Position numbers and translations under genes: made by a program. This document shows positions 10,755 to 21,189 of a stretch of 64,000 bases of DNA, piece by piece. Origin of the DNA: Tanypteryx hageni (lineage: Eukaryota; Arthropoda; Insecta; Odonata; Petaluridae); contig CM054115.1 in assembly GCA_028673005.1 (NCBI GenBank), positions 4,075,501 through 4,139,500 of the forward strand, read 5' to 3'. Below the pieces are notes generated by a model. That model was not told the DNA's origin, did not search any database, and was given only the letters and a program-made list of their open reading frames with translations. The stretch's first letter is position 1. Each line of letters begins with the position of its first letter.

Positions 10755-13704
10755 CCCTTAATTACTCGCATGGGGTCCTAAAGACCCCAAGCATTATTTT
10801 TTCATCCATATCATAAGAACTATGACTCCTATTCATTTGAAACTTGCAATACCTTCATTATTTAAGTTCTAATATACAATTTTACATTTTTGTTCAGTTT
10901 CGATTAGTCAGTTTTTAGTACTGAATGTTATGCATAATATAAACTTGAACAAATTTAACGAAAGTTAAAAGGTATTACTTATGTTTATTTTTATGGGAAT
11001 CTTCTTTCCAGTTTGCTCATAAACATGTTTTTTCGCACATTTATCTGTCTCACTGATACTTATTTCCTCGATAAGTTTTGATCCGCTGCAGGCATAACGC
11101 AGTACAACTACTACTTCTGACATCAAAATAAAAATTCTGAATAGTTATTTTTCTCTTTATATTTCTAGGGACATCTTTTCATCACTTTTTTCCTTCACAT
11201 GTGGTCCCAGAACCTTCCCTTCGCTGCAATAAACTTATCCTTCGGCAACTGCACATGCCGTCCCTTCGACCGCCCGAAGCTGTCTTCACCCCTTGCTATT
11301 TGCTACCTGCGGAAACGAACATGTGTTCACTTTTTGTTTTTTATTGTCATTATATCCTTTCGTGGCCAATGCACACAAGTGCTTTTGGAAAGATATTTGA
11401 ACTTATTTTTCGGATTTCGAAATTCTGGTCAGTTGAAGCGGAATTATAGCACCCGAGTACAAAAAGAGTAATAAATGGCGGCTTCTCCTTTTACAATGGT
11501 GTAAACATTTCATTTTACAAGAAGGAAGAAAAAGAATGAGAGTTGTCCACTATTTATTCCAAGTGAAAAGATTTCATTTGTGCTTGTGAAGCCGAGGAAG
11601 CAGTATCTGAAGACACTCGGGAGTTTTTCCTAGACTCGAGCATTGAACAACTCAAAGAGGTTTTTGTCATCTGGCTGAAGTAATACTCGTATATTAGAGT
11701 CCTCATCCAAACTGGAATTGGAGAAGTAAATATATTATTTCATTCAAAATATTACTAATATATGTTTGAATAAGGAACTTTGGTTTAATAAATTTATTTA
11801 ATTTCCGAGTACTTCATATTTTCTAAATGTGACTTATCATTTTTCCCTTCGAATGGCTCATAAAGATTCAAACCAACCCCAGGAAGTGGACTACTTGGAT
11901 ATGTTTTACGAAAAAGAAGACGAAGTAAGGGGTGAGCAAGAAGATGAAGAAGATTACGAAGACAGTGCAGGACATCAGCTCGAATGACGAAAGTGAAGAA
12001 GAGGAGTTAGGAAGTGAATTTTTTATTAGCAAAAACAAGGCAATGAAATGGAAAAAAGCACATCCTCCGAAAAATGTTTTGCGAAAAGTGCTAAGACTCC
12101 TTCAGCAGTGTTCTTGTTATTTTTTGATTCACATATAATGGAGATTCGTGTAACACAAAGTAATATTTATATTGAAAAAGTGCAGTAACATTTTGAGAGA
12201 GATCGTGATGCTAAAAGGTTTCAAAAGAAGAAATGCTTGCTTTCCTAGGGCTGTTATTAATGTTAGGTGTATTCAAGTCCGGCCATCTCAACTTCCGTGA
12301 TTTATGGCACAGGAATCGATGTGTTTCCTTTGACTATGTCTTACAATAGATTTCTTATTTTGATAAGGTGCCTACGATTTGACGATATTACTACCCGAGA
12401 AGTGCGAAGAGTAAGTGATAAGCTTGCTCCGGTTAGGGAATTCATTCAAAAACTGTCTGAAAACTTTGAAAAGGTGTATATACCATCGGAATATGTAACA
12501 ATTGACGAGCAGTTGATTCCGTTCAAAGGTAGATGCCCTTTTCGCCAATATATGCCGAAAAAAACAAAAAGATATGGGATAAAGGTTTTTGCTTTAGTGT
12601 ACTCAAAAACTTTTTATTTATTGAAATTTGAAATATATGCTGGAGTTCAGCCAGTAGGACTATACGCATTAGGAAATAAACCTGATGAGGTAGTGAAACG
12701 CTTAGTAATGCCTATAAAAGGAAGTAATCGAAATGTTACCACTGATAATTGGTACACAAGCATCCCTCTTGCCCAGTCCCTTCTGTCGGAGTATAAGTTG
12801 ACGATTGTCGGCACCCTGCGGAAAAATAAAAAAAATACCGGCCGAGTTCCTTCCAAATAGAGATAGGCAGGTTAGGAGCAGTATTTTCGGTTTCACTGAA
12901 GATATTACGCTAGTGTCGTATGTTCCCATTAGAAATAGATCTGTGATCCTCATCTCAACGATGCATCACGATAATAAAATAGACGAATCCACACAACATC
13001 TACAAAAACCAGAAATAGTAACGATGTACAACAAAACAAAAGGGGGTGTTGACACATGCGATCAGCTTTGTAGTATTTATAACTGTGCGAGATGAACAAA
13101 AAGATGGCCTTTAGCGGTTTTCTTTCATTTTCGGAATGTTTCTGCCATCAATGCATTTATAATTTTTAATATATATGTTCCAAGTAAAATGACGAGGCAA
13201 AATTTTTTGAAGTCACTTTCTAAGGAATTAATCGAGGGACATCAGATGTTAAGGTCTCAAAGCCAGTTCATTACAAAAAGTCTCTGAAAGCGCATTAGGA
13301 CATAGCATAGACTAGAAGACGCAGGTTCATCTTTCCCTGCAGGACCTTCACGGGGAAGATGTAAAATTTGCCCTAGAACCAAGGACATTAAAGCGAAAAA
13401 TAAATGTGCTAATTGCCATGGTTTTATATGCAAAGAGCATACATTATTGAAATGTTATGAATGTGAGAATAGTGGTGATGAAGAAAATTGAAAATAAATT
13501 TGTTTAACTAGAAACTTTGTTTTTTAATTATTTATCTCATTAAAATTCTTTCTAAACTATATAATTATAATTCATAAATGTTTTAATTATAATTATAATG
13601 AAAATAGCCCAACATTTTTTGTTAAAATTCAAAATCTATTTTGGGGTCTTAAAAGACCCCACGCGAGTAATTAAGGAACTTTTTTTCACGCGAGTAACTA
13701 AGGG
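10755..13704 (+). mobile_element. piggyBac element, 2.95 kb, inserted in a pogo-like transposase gene
   Basis: Left terminus CCCTTAATTACTCGC (10755-10769) and right terminus GCGAGTAACTAAGGG (13690-13704) are inverted repeats. Just inside each lies a GGGGTC...GACCCC hairpin (10772-10788 and about 13644-13662). The right flank is TTAA (13705-13708), the piggyBac target; the left flank is ACAA, a decayed or imperfect site. The right end holds two copies of the motif CACGCGAGTAA(T/C)TAAGG. The element carries one transposase pseudogene. Confidence 0.8.
11852..13491 (+). pseudogene. piggyBac transposase pseudogene, copy 2
   Basis: It starts MAHKDSNQPQEVDYLDMFYE at 11852 with the acidic N-terminus typical of the family, shifts frame near 11930 and again between 12100 and 12270. 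It then reads TIDEQLIPFKGRCPFRQYMP (about 12500-12560), VTTDNWYTSIPLAQ (second catalytic Asp, about 12735) and NKTKGGVDTCDQLCS (third Asp, about 13030-13075). A further shift lies at about 12835-12860. The C-terminal cysteine-rich domain is present: GRCKICPRTKD, NKCANCHGFICKEH, LKCYEC (13350-13470). The first catalytic Asp, expected in 'ALCDSKTFY', is Tyr here (ALVYSKTFY). At least four lesions make it inactive. Confidence 0.85.
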
Positions 13705-13708
13705 TTAA

Positions 13709-14270
13709 ATACTTTTGCCAACAGTTCTCCGCTGTACGTCATACTATACTGAGCTGTGTATGAATGAGTCATTTTATTTAATTGACTGACACAATTCAGT
13801 GGATTTTTCGATGAGAGAGCGTGCGCCTGATTGGTGTCTTGTATTTGCAGCCTGTTTGATCAGTATTTATTATTAACTTCGGTTCAAAATTCGGAATCAC
13901 TTTCATGCTTTGCTCTTGGAAACGGAGCGCAGCTTCCATGATCTATCTGGCAGATGCTTTCTCTTTACCGCTCACGTATCTCGTGACTTTTCTTTGTTGA
14001 ATTCCATGTTTTCTCATGAATTGAACGATCCACCCTGGGGATGCTTCAAATTTGAAGTCGTTTGACAAGAATTGAAAGGCTGCTGCCATACCCCACTGCT
14101 GAAGCATCCTTGTATTAATATGCTCACCTTTAGCTCTCGCTTCACAAAATCTATCGTAAGTCCACATGTCAATCACTTCCCATTTATCCCTCTTCATTTT
14201 TCCTGACTCTATGTCTTTCTCCCAGGATGCTATATTGGAAAGATGTGTGATACGACGAGTCACTTGAGCA
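13709..14270 (-). pseudogene. pogo-like DDE transposase, N-terminal half (interrupted gene)
   Basis: Minus-strand reading gives a CENP-B-like DNA-binding region (KWEVIDMWTYDRFCEARAKG, then NTRMLQQWGMAAAFQF, then WIVQFMRKHGIQQRKVTRYV; 13960-14190). After a stop at 13943 come IINTDQTGCKYKTPIRRTL (first catalytic Asp, about 13855) and MTHSYTAQYSMTYSGELLAK, which ends exactly at the piggyBac target site. The rest of the domain resumes at 10754. At its N-terminal side the sequence abuts a Penelope-like element at about 14240-14290, so the start of the gene is missing or replaced. Confidence 0.75.
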
Positions 14271-16330
14271 CGTAGAGCAAAGCCTCCATCCTCGTTGAGC
14301 AAGGGCATAGGGGATAGAGGTTTTGGTAAGAAGGGTATGACAGCTATCAAAGTAGAGGTATTGGAGGCTGTTGGTGGGTTTGATATGAACACAGGTGCGG
14401 ATTTTGCTGTCTTGAAGGTAAAGATCGACATCCAGGAATGTGATGTGGGAGGTAGAGGATTGGTGGGTGAAGGAGAGTGAAGGATGGGAGGAGAGACGCG
14501 AGAGAAAGGAAAGGAGAGAGTCAGGTCCATGCGTCCAAATGAGGAAGACATCGTCGATGTATCTCAGCCACAAAAGTGGTCTGAAGGTACGTTGAGGAAG
14601 AGTCTCTCCCATTCTCCAAGGTAACAATTGGCGTATGAAGGTGCCATTCGAGTGCCCATCTCAGTACCTCTAATTTGAAGGTAGTGATGCCCATAGAAGG
14701 AGAAGTTGTTCATTTTGAGCACCATTTCTGCCAAGTCTAATAAGAAATGGGAGGACGGTCTTGCATCGGGTGGTCTTGAGTCTAGGATTTTACTAAGGGC
14801 TGAGAGTCCGTCATTGTGGGGGATGTTTGTGTAGAGGGAACAGACATCGATAGTGGCCAAAATGGTATTGGGTGGGAAAGGAAAGGGGAGGTGTTTGAGA
14901 AAGTGGTTAGTGTCTTGGATGAAGGAAGGAAATTGCCGAATGAGAGGTTGTAGGAGGGAGTCAATGAAGGCGAAGATGCGTTCTGTAGGGGAATTAAAGC
15001 TGGCAACAATGGGGTGGCCAGGGATGTTGTGTTTATGGATTTTAGGGAGAAGGTAGAATGTGGGTGTTTGGGGTTTGTTGGGGATCATTAGAGCAATGGC
15101 GGAATCAGGAAGGCCTTCCTGTTTTCCTGAGGAATGAAATTTGATAGGAGTGGTGGTCTGTGGGGTTGGAAGTAAGGTGATGGTAAAAGGTTTTGTCAGA
15201 AAGTTGGCGCTTGGCTTCCTTGTTGTATTTGGCATGACCCATCACAACCGTGGTGGTGCTCTTGTCGGCAGGCAGGATGATGTTATTGTCAATATGTTTA
15301 AGTGTAGAAATGGCTTGCCTTTCACGTCTGGTAAGATTGTATGTATGGTTGATAAGATCGGAAAAGTTAGGTTAGGAGATTCTGAAAAGGATATAATTGA
15401 GATATTGTTCGACAGGGTGTAGGGAAGGAAGGGTAGGTGGAATGTATTGGGAAGGAGGTTTGAAGATGGAAAAGGTAGGTGGAAGGCCGGGAGGGAGATT
15501 TGGGTTGGCAGAAGTAAGAGAGTCTTCTTTGGGAGGGTTGGTTTTTAGACGTAGTGTGCGGGCAAAGTACTGGACGTCGGCAAGGAGGCGAAAATGATCA
15601 AATTTGGTAGTGGGACAAAAAGAAAGGCTGCGTGATAGGAGTTCATTCTTGGCAGGGGTAAGTACATGGGAGGAAAGGTTCAGGACTTCATCTGGTTGGC
15701 AAGATGAAGAGGTGGTGGCAGGAGTGTGCGTAAAATTGGAGAGCTTCAAAGGTTAGCGAGTTAGGAAAGTGTAGGTCTTTTTCAGGATATAGAGTGATGG
15801 TGGCGTTGGGAATCCCAGGAGATCCGCAAGACAGGGAGTTTGGCTGAGGAGTGGTGGGGAAGGAGGTGGTTTGTTGACCTCGCCAGCTAATATGAACAGA
15901 AGGGGAAGACCAAGTTTGAGGTGGCGGATGCAAATCGGAGAAAAGTCGGTTGCGATGTGCGGTGATATCATTAGCTGCTTGAAGGAAAGCGGGGTGAAGG
16001 TCGGATATGGAATGCGAAGAATGATGAAGATGAAGAACGAGTGATTTACAATTAGTGAAGTGGGTGTTATAGAGGGTGGTATAATGGTGTATGGTGGAAC
16101 GGATAATGTGGAGCGAGGCGAGGTGATATTTGAGGGCTAGGGAAGTGCGGATAGGGAGAGGAAGGCCTGAAAGAGGAGTTCTGATTGTGAGACAATTGGG
16201 AGTGAGTCCAAGTGCATGGCAGGAGTTGAGGAATTCAATCTGGCAGTTGAGGAAAATGTGTCTGCGAAGATGATAACGGAGACAGGTCAGTTCTATGGTG
16301 GATGAGAAGGATAAGAGAAAAAGACCACAG
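14270..16330 (-). pseudogene. Penelope-like element A: reverse transcriptase, 3' truncated
   Basis: The N-terminal part runs from about 16300 (CQIEFLNSCHALGLTPN, LALKYHLASLHIIRS) through LSSHVLTPAKNELLSRSLSF (15630-15680). RT core motifs follow: NIILPADKSTTTVVM (about 15250), TFYLLPKIHKHNIPGHPIV (15000-15065), TILATIDVCSLYTNIP (motif A, about 14815-14865), GTEMGTRMAPSYANCYLGEW (motif B, about 14605-14665) and LWLRYIDDVFLIW (motif C, about 14545-14590). These are Penelope-type RT signatures. Frame changes occur near 15370, 15120 and 14620. The reading ends in the thumb region at about 14270, so the GIY-YIG endonuclease is missing. Copy B supplies the equivalent missing half for comparison. Confidence 0.85.
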
Positions 16331-16379
16331 GAGAGAAATGTAAAAATATAGACAAATAAGGAGAAAAAAGGACGTTATA

Positions 16380-16790
16380 TATATATATTAACTTAAGGAA
16401 AAGAAAAGGTAGTGATGAGGTTGGCAACAAGGTGTTGAAGCAGACACTTGCCAAGTTGAAGACCAATTTGGCAGGCTGCTGGGGGCATCAAAGAGACAGA
16501 CAACATGCACACAAAAAAAAACACGTAAGCTTTTCGGGCATATGCCCTTCTTCAGCGATGGAGATAGAGTAACAGAAAGTGAAACACTGGGCGGGGAATG
16601 ACAGGGTGATGTGGGAAGGTTGATGATTGGAAGAGGCGGGGAATGGGAAGGGTGAATAGCCAATTGGGAGGGAGTGTGGTAAGGTAAAGCGTGAATAGCT
16701 ACAGTGTAACTGAGGAGACATTGTAAGGGGGCTAATAGGGTTAGCAGAGGTTGAGGCCAGGTGGGGAGAAAGAGTATATATATACATACA
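16380..16790 (-). repeat. Penelope-like pseudo-LTR upstream of element A
   Basis: On the minus strand this segment starts with the last codons of a PLE protein (PPGLNL-like end, 16740-16770). A 3' untranslated region follows that is shared with the copies at 21290-21650 and 37490-37850. It contains a hammerhead-ribozyme core and ends in a short TA run next to the ORF of element A. PLEs are known to carry such terminal 'pLTRs', and the arrangement fits a 5' pLTR of element A. Confidence 0.65.
16525..16560 (-). ncRNA. Hammerhead ribozyme core (type I-like) in PLE pLTR
   Basis: On the minus strand: CTGAAGA (16555-16549, fitting consensus CUGANGA), stem II GGGC-ATAT-GCCC (16547-16536), GAAA (16535-16532), then the palindrome AAGCTT whose last T is followed by A, giving a UH cleavage dinucleotide. 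The short palindromic stem III suggests action as a dimer, as described for PLE hammerheads. Stem I pairing is weak (about two base pairs next to the core), so activity is uncertain. Confidence 0.6.
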
Positions 16791-16859
16791 TATATAACAG
16801 CTTACAGAAAAGGAAAGGTAAAATGGATATATGGATGTCAACAAGGTGTTGGGATGAGG

Positions 16860-17122
16860 AAACCCAGTGAACACTCACCAATCAGACGACTTCAGGTTGG
16901 CGAGGCCCCGGGGATGTCGAAGCGACACACGTAAAAGAACACTAAAACACAGAAACATCACGAACGTAGAAGATCAGTTCTCTCTCTGTAGCTGATGAAG
17001 GAATAATTCTGAAAGCTTCTACGTTTGTGATGTTTCTGTGTTTTAGTGTTCTTTTACGTGTGTCGCTTCAACATCCCCGGGGCCTCGCCAACCTGAAGTC
17101 GTCTGATTGGTGAGTGTTCACT

Positions 17123-17128
<6 letters not shown>
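16860..17128. repeat. Near-perfect palindrome of two head-to-head PLE terminal repeats
   Basis: Left arm 16860-16972 and right arm 17016-17128 are inverted copies with only a few mismatches, separated by a 43 bp centre. The left arm begins AAACCCAGTGAACACTCACC and the right arm ends with its complement before a TA array. The same arm sequence occurs singly at 38765-38885. The centre holds a hammerhead core. A transcript through this locus would form a long hairpin. Confidence 0.85.
16988..17023 (+). ncRNA. Hammerhead ribozyme core at the centre of the palindrome
   Basis: GTAG (16988-16991) and CTAC (17019-17022) form stem I. Between them are CTGATGA (16992-16998), a short stem II (GGA...TTC), GAAA (17011-17014), and AGCT (17014-17017) forming a palindromic stem III with T at 17018 as the cleavage nucleotide. 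All conserved core nucleotides of the CUGANGA/GAAA consensus are present. The short stems suggest weak or dimer-dependent activity. Confidence 0.6.

Positions 17129-17173
<45 letters not shown>
17129..17173. repeat. (TA)n microsatellite
   Basis: Uninterrupted TA repeat between the palindrome and the 3' end of PLE copy B. Confidence 0.95.
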
Positions 17174-17174
<1 letters not shown>

Positions 17175-17299
17175 CAATACGGAAAAAGAAATAATATGAT
17201 AAAATAAATGCAACGAGAGGTTGAGAGGGATAGGAAGGAGCCAGTGAACACTTACCATACGGTGGTGGACGTCCACAGCGATAGAGGAAGGCTTGTAAT

Positions 17300-17340
17300 T
17301 TGGAGCTTTCGGGCAACACACGCCCTTCTTCAGCGAGAGA
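17300..17340 (-). ncRNA. Hammerhead ribozyme core downstream of PLE copy B
   Basis: Minus strand: CTGAAGA (17333-17327), GGGC and GCCC stem II around a 7 nt loop, GAAA (17310-17307), then AGCT as palindromic stem III and C as H17. It lies about 120 bp past the stop codon of copy B, the same relative place as in the other copies. Stem I pairing is not convincing. Confidence 0.5.
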
Positions 17341-17459
17341 AAAACGAAGACTAAAATAAGCGTAACACTGGAGGTAGGGGTTCGGGAAAAGAGGGGTAAG
17401 GGGAAGGGGAAAGAGGGGTAAGAGGAAAGGAAAAAAGGGGGGTGATTGGAGTGGGATTG

Positions 17460-18583
17460 TTAGCGAAGGTTTAAACCTGGTAAGGAGAGGGAGCGGAGGA
17501 TGTCAATATGGGCTAGTTCCCATTGACGGAGTTGTGACGCGGGGAAACTACTTGGAAGAGCACGAATAGTTTTTACTCTGAAGCAGTTATTGAAGGGAAG
17601 GGAGTGGGTTAACGCATGGTCGGCCACCGGAAGGGGGCGCCTAAGAGAGACGCTATTCCGATGGCCGTTCATGCGGATGTTAAGGGGTGTGGTTGTGAGG
17701 CCTACGTAGAACGCGGGGCATTGTGTGCAGGTAAGAAGATATATTACGTTTTTGGAGGTACAAGTGCTGTGGGATAAGATAGGATAGGAGATTTGGGTAA
17801 CGGGGCTGGTAAATGAGGAGGAAGTATCTAAGATGGGGCAAGTGAGGCAACGTGGTCTTTTACAAGGGGAGGAACCTGCGGGGGAAAGTGGAAGACCGGT
17901 GGGGAGTTCCTTGCGCCATAGCAGGTCGCCAAGACTCCTAGGTCGGCGGAAGGATATCATAGGGGGCTTAGGGAAGAGTAGCGTAGTTGTGGGTGTGTTA
18001 AGGAGAATTGGATGGGTGGCTGCGAGGATGTTATTTAGGGCTTCGTGCAGCCCCCGGTGAAAGGTTGTGGTGAGAGTCAGAGGGACTTCTGTCTTCGAGG
18101 GTGGGTTCAAGATTGGTGGGTGTCTGGAGGGGGTGGAGATGGCGCGATATATTTCATTGCGGACTAAGTCGGCAGGGTATCCTCGATTGAGGGAAGCCTT
18201 AAGGAGTAAGGCGCAATAATCGGATAGCGAGGTGCTATCCGAGCAGATTCTAAGGCCATGCCTGGCGAGGGAGTACGGAAGAGATTTCTTTGTGTGCTGT
18301 GGGTGGCAGTTGGTGTAGTGGAAGTATTGTAGGTGGTTGGTATCTTTAATGTGCACCGAGGTGCCAATGCGTCCATTACGGAGAAGGAGGTTAACGTCGA
18401 GGAACGTGGAGTGTGTTGTAGAAGAGTGATGAGTGAAAGAGAGGGTGGGATGGGTGGAAACTGTCTGAAGGAAGGAATTAAGGGATTCCGCCCCATCGGT
18501 CCACAGAAAAAATATGTCGTCGATGAAGCGGAGCCAGAGGAGGGGCTTTTGGGGAGAAGATTCAAGGAGCTGGGATATATATA
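17460..18583 (-). pseudogene. Penelope-like element B: RT motif C to GIY-YIG endonuclease, 5' truncated
   Basis: An unbroken frame of about 373 codons begins at the RT catalytic box LLWLRFIDDIFFLW and continues through FLDVNLLLRNGRIGTSVHIK and the linker (CKRPRCLTCPILD). It ends with the GIY-YIG-type endonuclease: NVIYLLTCTQCPAFYVGLTT, then LNIRMNGHRNSV and ELAHIDIL, and a stop at 17460. There are no internal lesions. The upstream two thirds of the RT are gone, because the sequence runs into a TA tract at 18571-18583 where a Tigger element inserted. It therefore cannot make a complete enzyme. The 3' untranslated part extends to 17174. Confidence 0.9.
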
Positions 18584-20970
18584 CAGTCAAACTCGGCTAT
18601 AACGAGCGCCACGGGACCGTCTAGTTTTGCTCGTTATAGCCGTTAAACTTAATATCCGTGAAGGCAAAAGCATGCATTCGTATGGTGAAATAAGACATAA
18701 GAAGTAAAAGTGAATATATAAACAGAAAGTTTATTTAGTAAATTTATGGAAAAACATTAAAAAGGAGAATAAACTAGAAAATTTAAAATAAACATTTGTA
18801 CATACATAATTTACTCACAGCTGCATCCTTAATCACTCCCCTTTTTAGAAAAATAACTTTGAATGGTAGCCTGTTTCATAGATTTCACTTTGAAGTCTCT
18901 TAAGTTTCCTCTTATTACACTTATTGCACTAAAAACACCATCGGAAATGTCAATGTTTTCAAAAAAATCATTTAATGTTTCCACAGCATCCTGAGCTTGA
19001 GAGTAAGTTGGCACGGCTTTCGTCGGGATTGTGTCTTCGACACATTCAACAATGTCTTCATCACTGTCTGCTGTGTTTTGTACTGTCTCTATTATTTCAC
19101 TCTCCGTAGGAATTCCACTGGTAATCAAATCATCATCAACATAAACAAAATTGTCAATGTCATTTACATGGTCAAAATTCGCAATTCCATTTTCTTTAAG
19201 CCATTCTGATCTTCATCAACGTTATGGTTATCAATCGAAAATTCTCCCGATATTAAACCAGACATTCGAAAACAGTTTATGATCGTTGTAGGTGAGACAT
19301 GCATCTGTCATCAAATGAATTGCATCCAATACAGAGTCGTCGCCATCTAAACCTCTTTCCCTCCTTTCAATCAACTGTAGAACAAAAAATCGCTTGAGAT
19401 GGTATTTAAAACTTTTAATTATCCCCATGTCCATTGGCTGCAAAATAGAAGTCGCATTTGGAGGCAAAACACCAGTTTTACATTGGATAACTCCTGCATA
19501 TGTGGGTGCGCAGGACAGTTATCGACAAGGAGTAGAATGTGTGTATTTTTCCTCCGTAACTCGTTGTTCCACTGACTTACATATTTCTGAAAAATATTGG
19601 AAGTCATCCATGCCTTTTAATTAGCTGCATATTCAACGGGAAGCTTCTTTACATTTTTGAAACAACGTGGCTTTTGTGACTTACCAATAACAAAAAGTTT
19701 TTTTTTGTCACTCCCATTCATGTTTGCGCACATTAAAACTGTTAAACGATTCTTAGGTCTTTTGCCACCAACACATTTGTCACCTTTGATTTTAAACGTT
19801 GCATCAGGCATCATGTTGTAAAACAGTCCAGTTTCGTCGGCATTGTAGATGTCTTCTTCTCTGTAACCTTTTCGACACTCCTCCCAAACACTTTTCACCC
19901 ATTCACTTGCCGTTTTTGAATCTGCTGACAGGGCCTCTCCACTGACTTTCGCATAAACAATGTTATGCCGATTTTTAAAACGATCGAGCCACCCATTATT
20001 GCATGTGAAATTTTCATGTCCTAACTGTTTTGCAAATTTATCTGCCTGTACCTTTAAAATGGGGCCGTTGATGGGGAAACCAGCATTTCTCTGCGTCTTA
20101 AACCACTCCAGCAGTGCTTGATCAACAGTACCCAAGTCACACTTCCTCATTTTCTTGTTCGTTGTTAGGTTGTTCTCTAGTGCAGATAAAATCGCTTCTT
20201 TGTTTTTCCATAAGGTTGAAACCGTAGACGACGATAAATTAAATTTTTTGCACACTTCAACATTTTTTTCACCACGTTCAAGCTCTCGAATAATATCAAC
20301 CTTTTCGCGAATAGACAGACACTTCCTTTTATGTACGGACATGTTACTCGTTCAAGGGCAAAATCTCAACTGATTTTTGTGATCAACGCTACGAACTTTC
20401 TTTGCAAACTGCGAGCATACCTATTCCAGGAAGTGTTAATGAGGAGACGGATTAAATCTGGGATTTCCCATCTTTACGTGGGAAAGGGTGTTGGGTGCAT
20501 TCGGCTGAGCGACGGGGGCGGGCGCCATTGTACATGCCCTTAGCCCCTTACCCCCCTTCCAAACACAACCTCCTGGCTGTAAAAGAGCTGTGGGTTGGGA
20601 GGAGAGGACAAAGGACCTCCGCGAGTGCTACTGTACCTGCAAGTTGGGAATTCTCGATTCGGACGAAGGGATTATTTTTTAACAACAACGCCGCGGTCTT
20701 TAACCTCCCCGAGGGATAGGGTGTAGAGGCTGGACTCGAGAACACAAGGTTACATATCTTGGGTCACTAGGAGGATTGAAGGGGCTGACCGCCACCGCGT
20801 TTGAGACAGTGAGAAGTGGTCGAAGTTTGCTCGATATATCCGTAAAGCGTGCTCGTTATATACGTGAAATATTTGTATGTAAATACTCGTAAACTTATCT
20901 TGGAGGTAGCATTTGCTCACTATAGCCGTGACCTCGTTACAACCATGATCGTTATAAACGAGTTTGACTG
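18584..20970 (-). mobile_element. Tigger (pogo superfamily) DNA transposon, both ends present, 2.39 kb
   Basis: Termini are CAGTCAAACTCGGCTATAAC (18584-18603) and the matching inverted end ...ACGAGTTTGACTG (20958-20970), each flanked by TA (18582-18583, 20971-20972) as expected for TA target duplication. Sub-terminal copies of 'CTCGTTATA'-like words occur near both ends. The element carries one transposase gene on the minus strand and sits inside a TA microsatellite, so its exact target duplication is ambiguous. Confidence 0.9.
18829..20342 (-). pseudogene. Tigger transposase (TIGD4/6-like), lightly damaged
   Basis: The start is MSVHKRKCLSIREKVDIIRE at 20342, a CENP-B-type helix-turn-helix, followed by the second DNA-binding domain (DQALLEWFKTQRNAGFPING). 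The DDE domain has its first Asp in DIYNADETGLFYNMMPDAT (about 19820-19860), the second in THILLLVDNCPAHP (about 19510-19550) and the third in SILQPMDMGIIKSFKYHL (about 19400-19450). The tail ends KQATIQSYFSKKGSD at 18829. A single TAA (19617-19619) interrupts after VEYAAN. Frameshifts lie near 19465 and near 19210-19250. All three catalytic Asp codons survive, so this is a recent but inactive copy. Confidence 0.9.
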
Positions 20971-20982
20971 TATATATATATA

Positions 20983-21189
20983 TATGGATGTCAACAAGGT
21001 GTTGGGATGAGGAGTTCTCTCTCTGTGGCTGAAGAAGGAGTGGTTCCGGGGGCTTTGCGTTTGTGATGTTTCTGTGTTTTTGTGTTGTTTTGCGTGTGTC
21101 GCTTTGGCATCCCCGGGGCCTCGCCAGCCTGAGGTTGTCTGGTTGGTGAGTGCTCGCTGGGTTTCCTCATCCCAACACCTTGTTGACAT

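Noticed and set aside
17068..17321. Minus-strand open frames reading a long run of alternating Ile-Tyr
   Set aside because: They are translations of the TA microsatellite and flanking PLE untranslated sequence, not proteins. The same holds for similar frames at 21074-21325, 22121-22318, 25463-25660 and 38570-38791.
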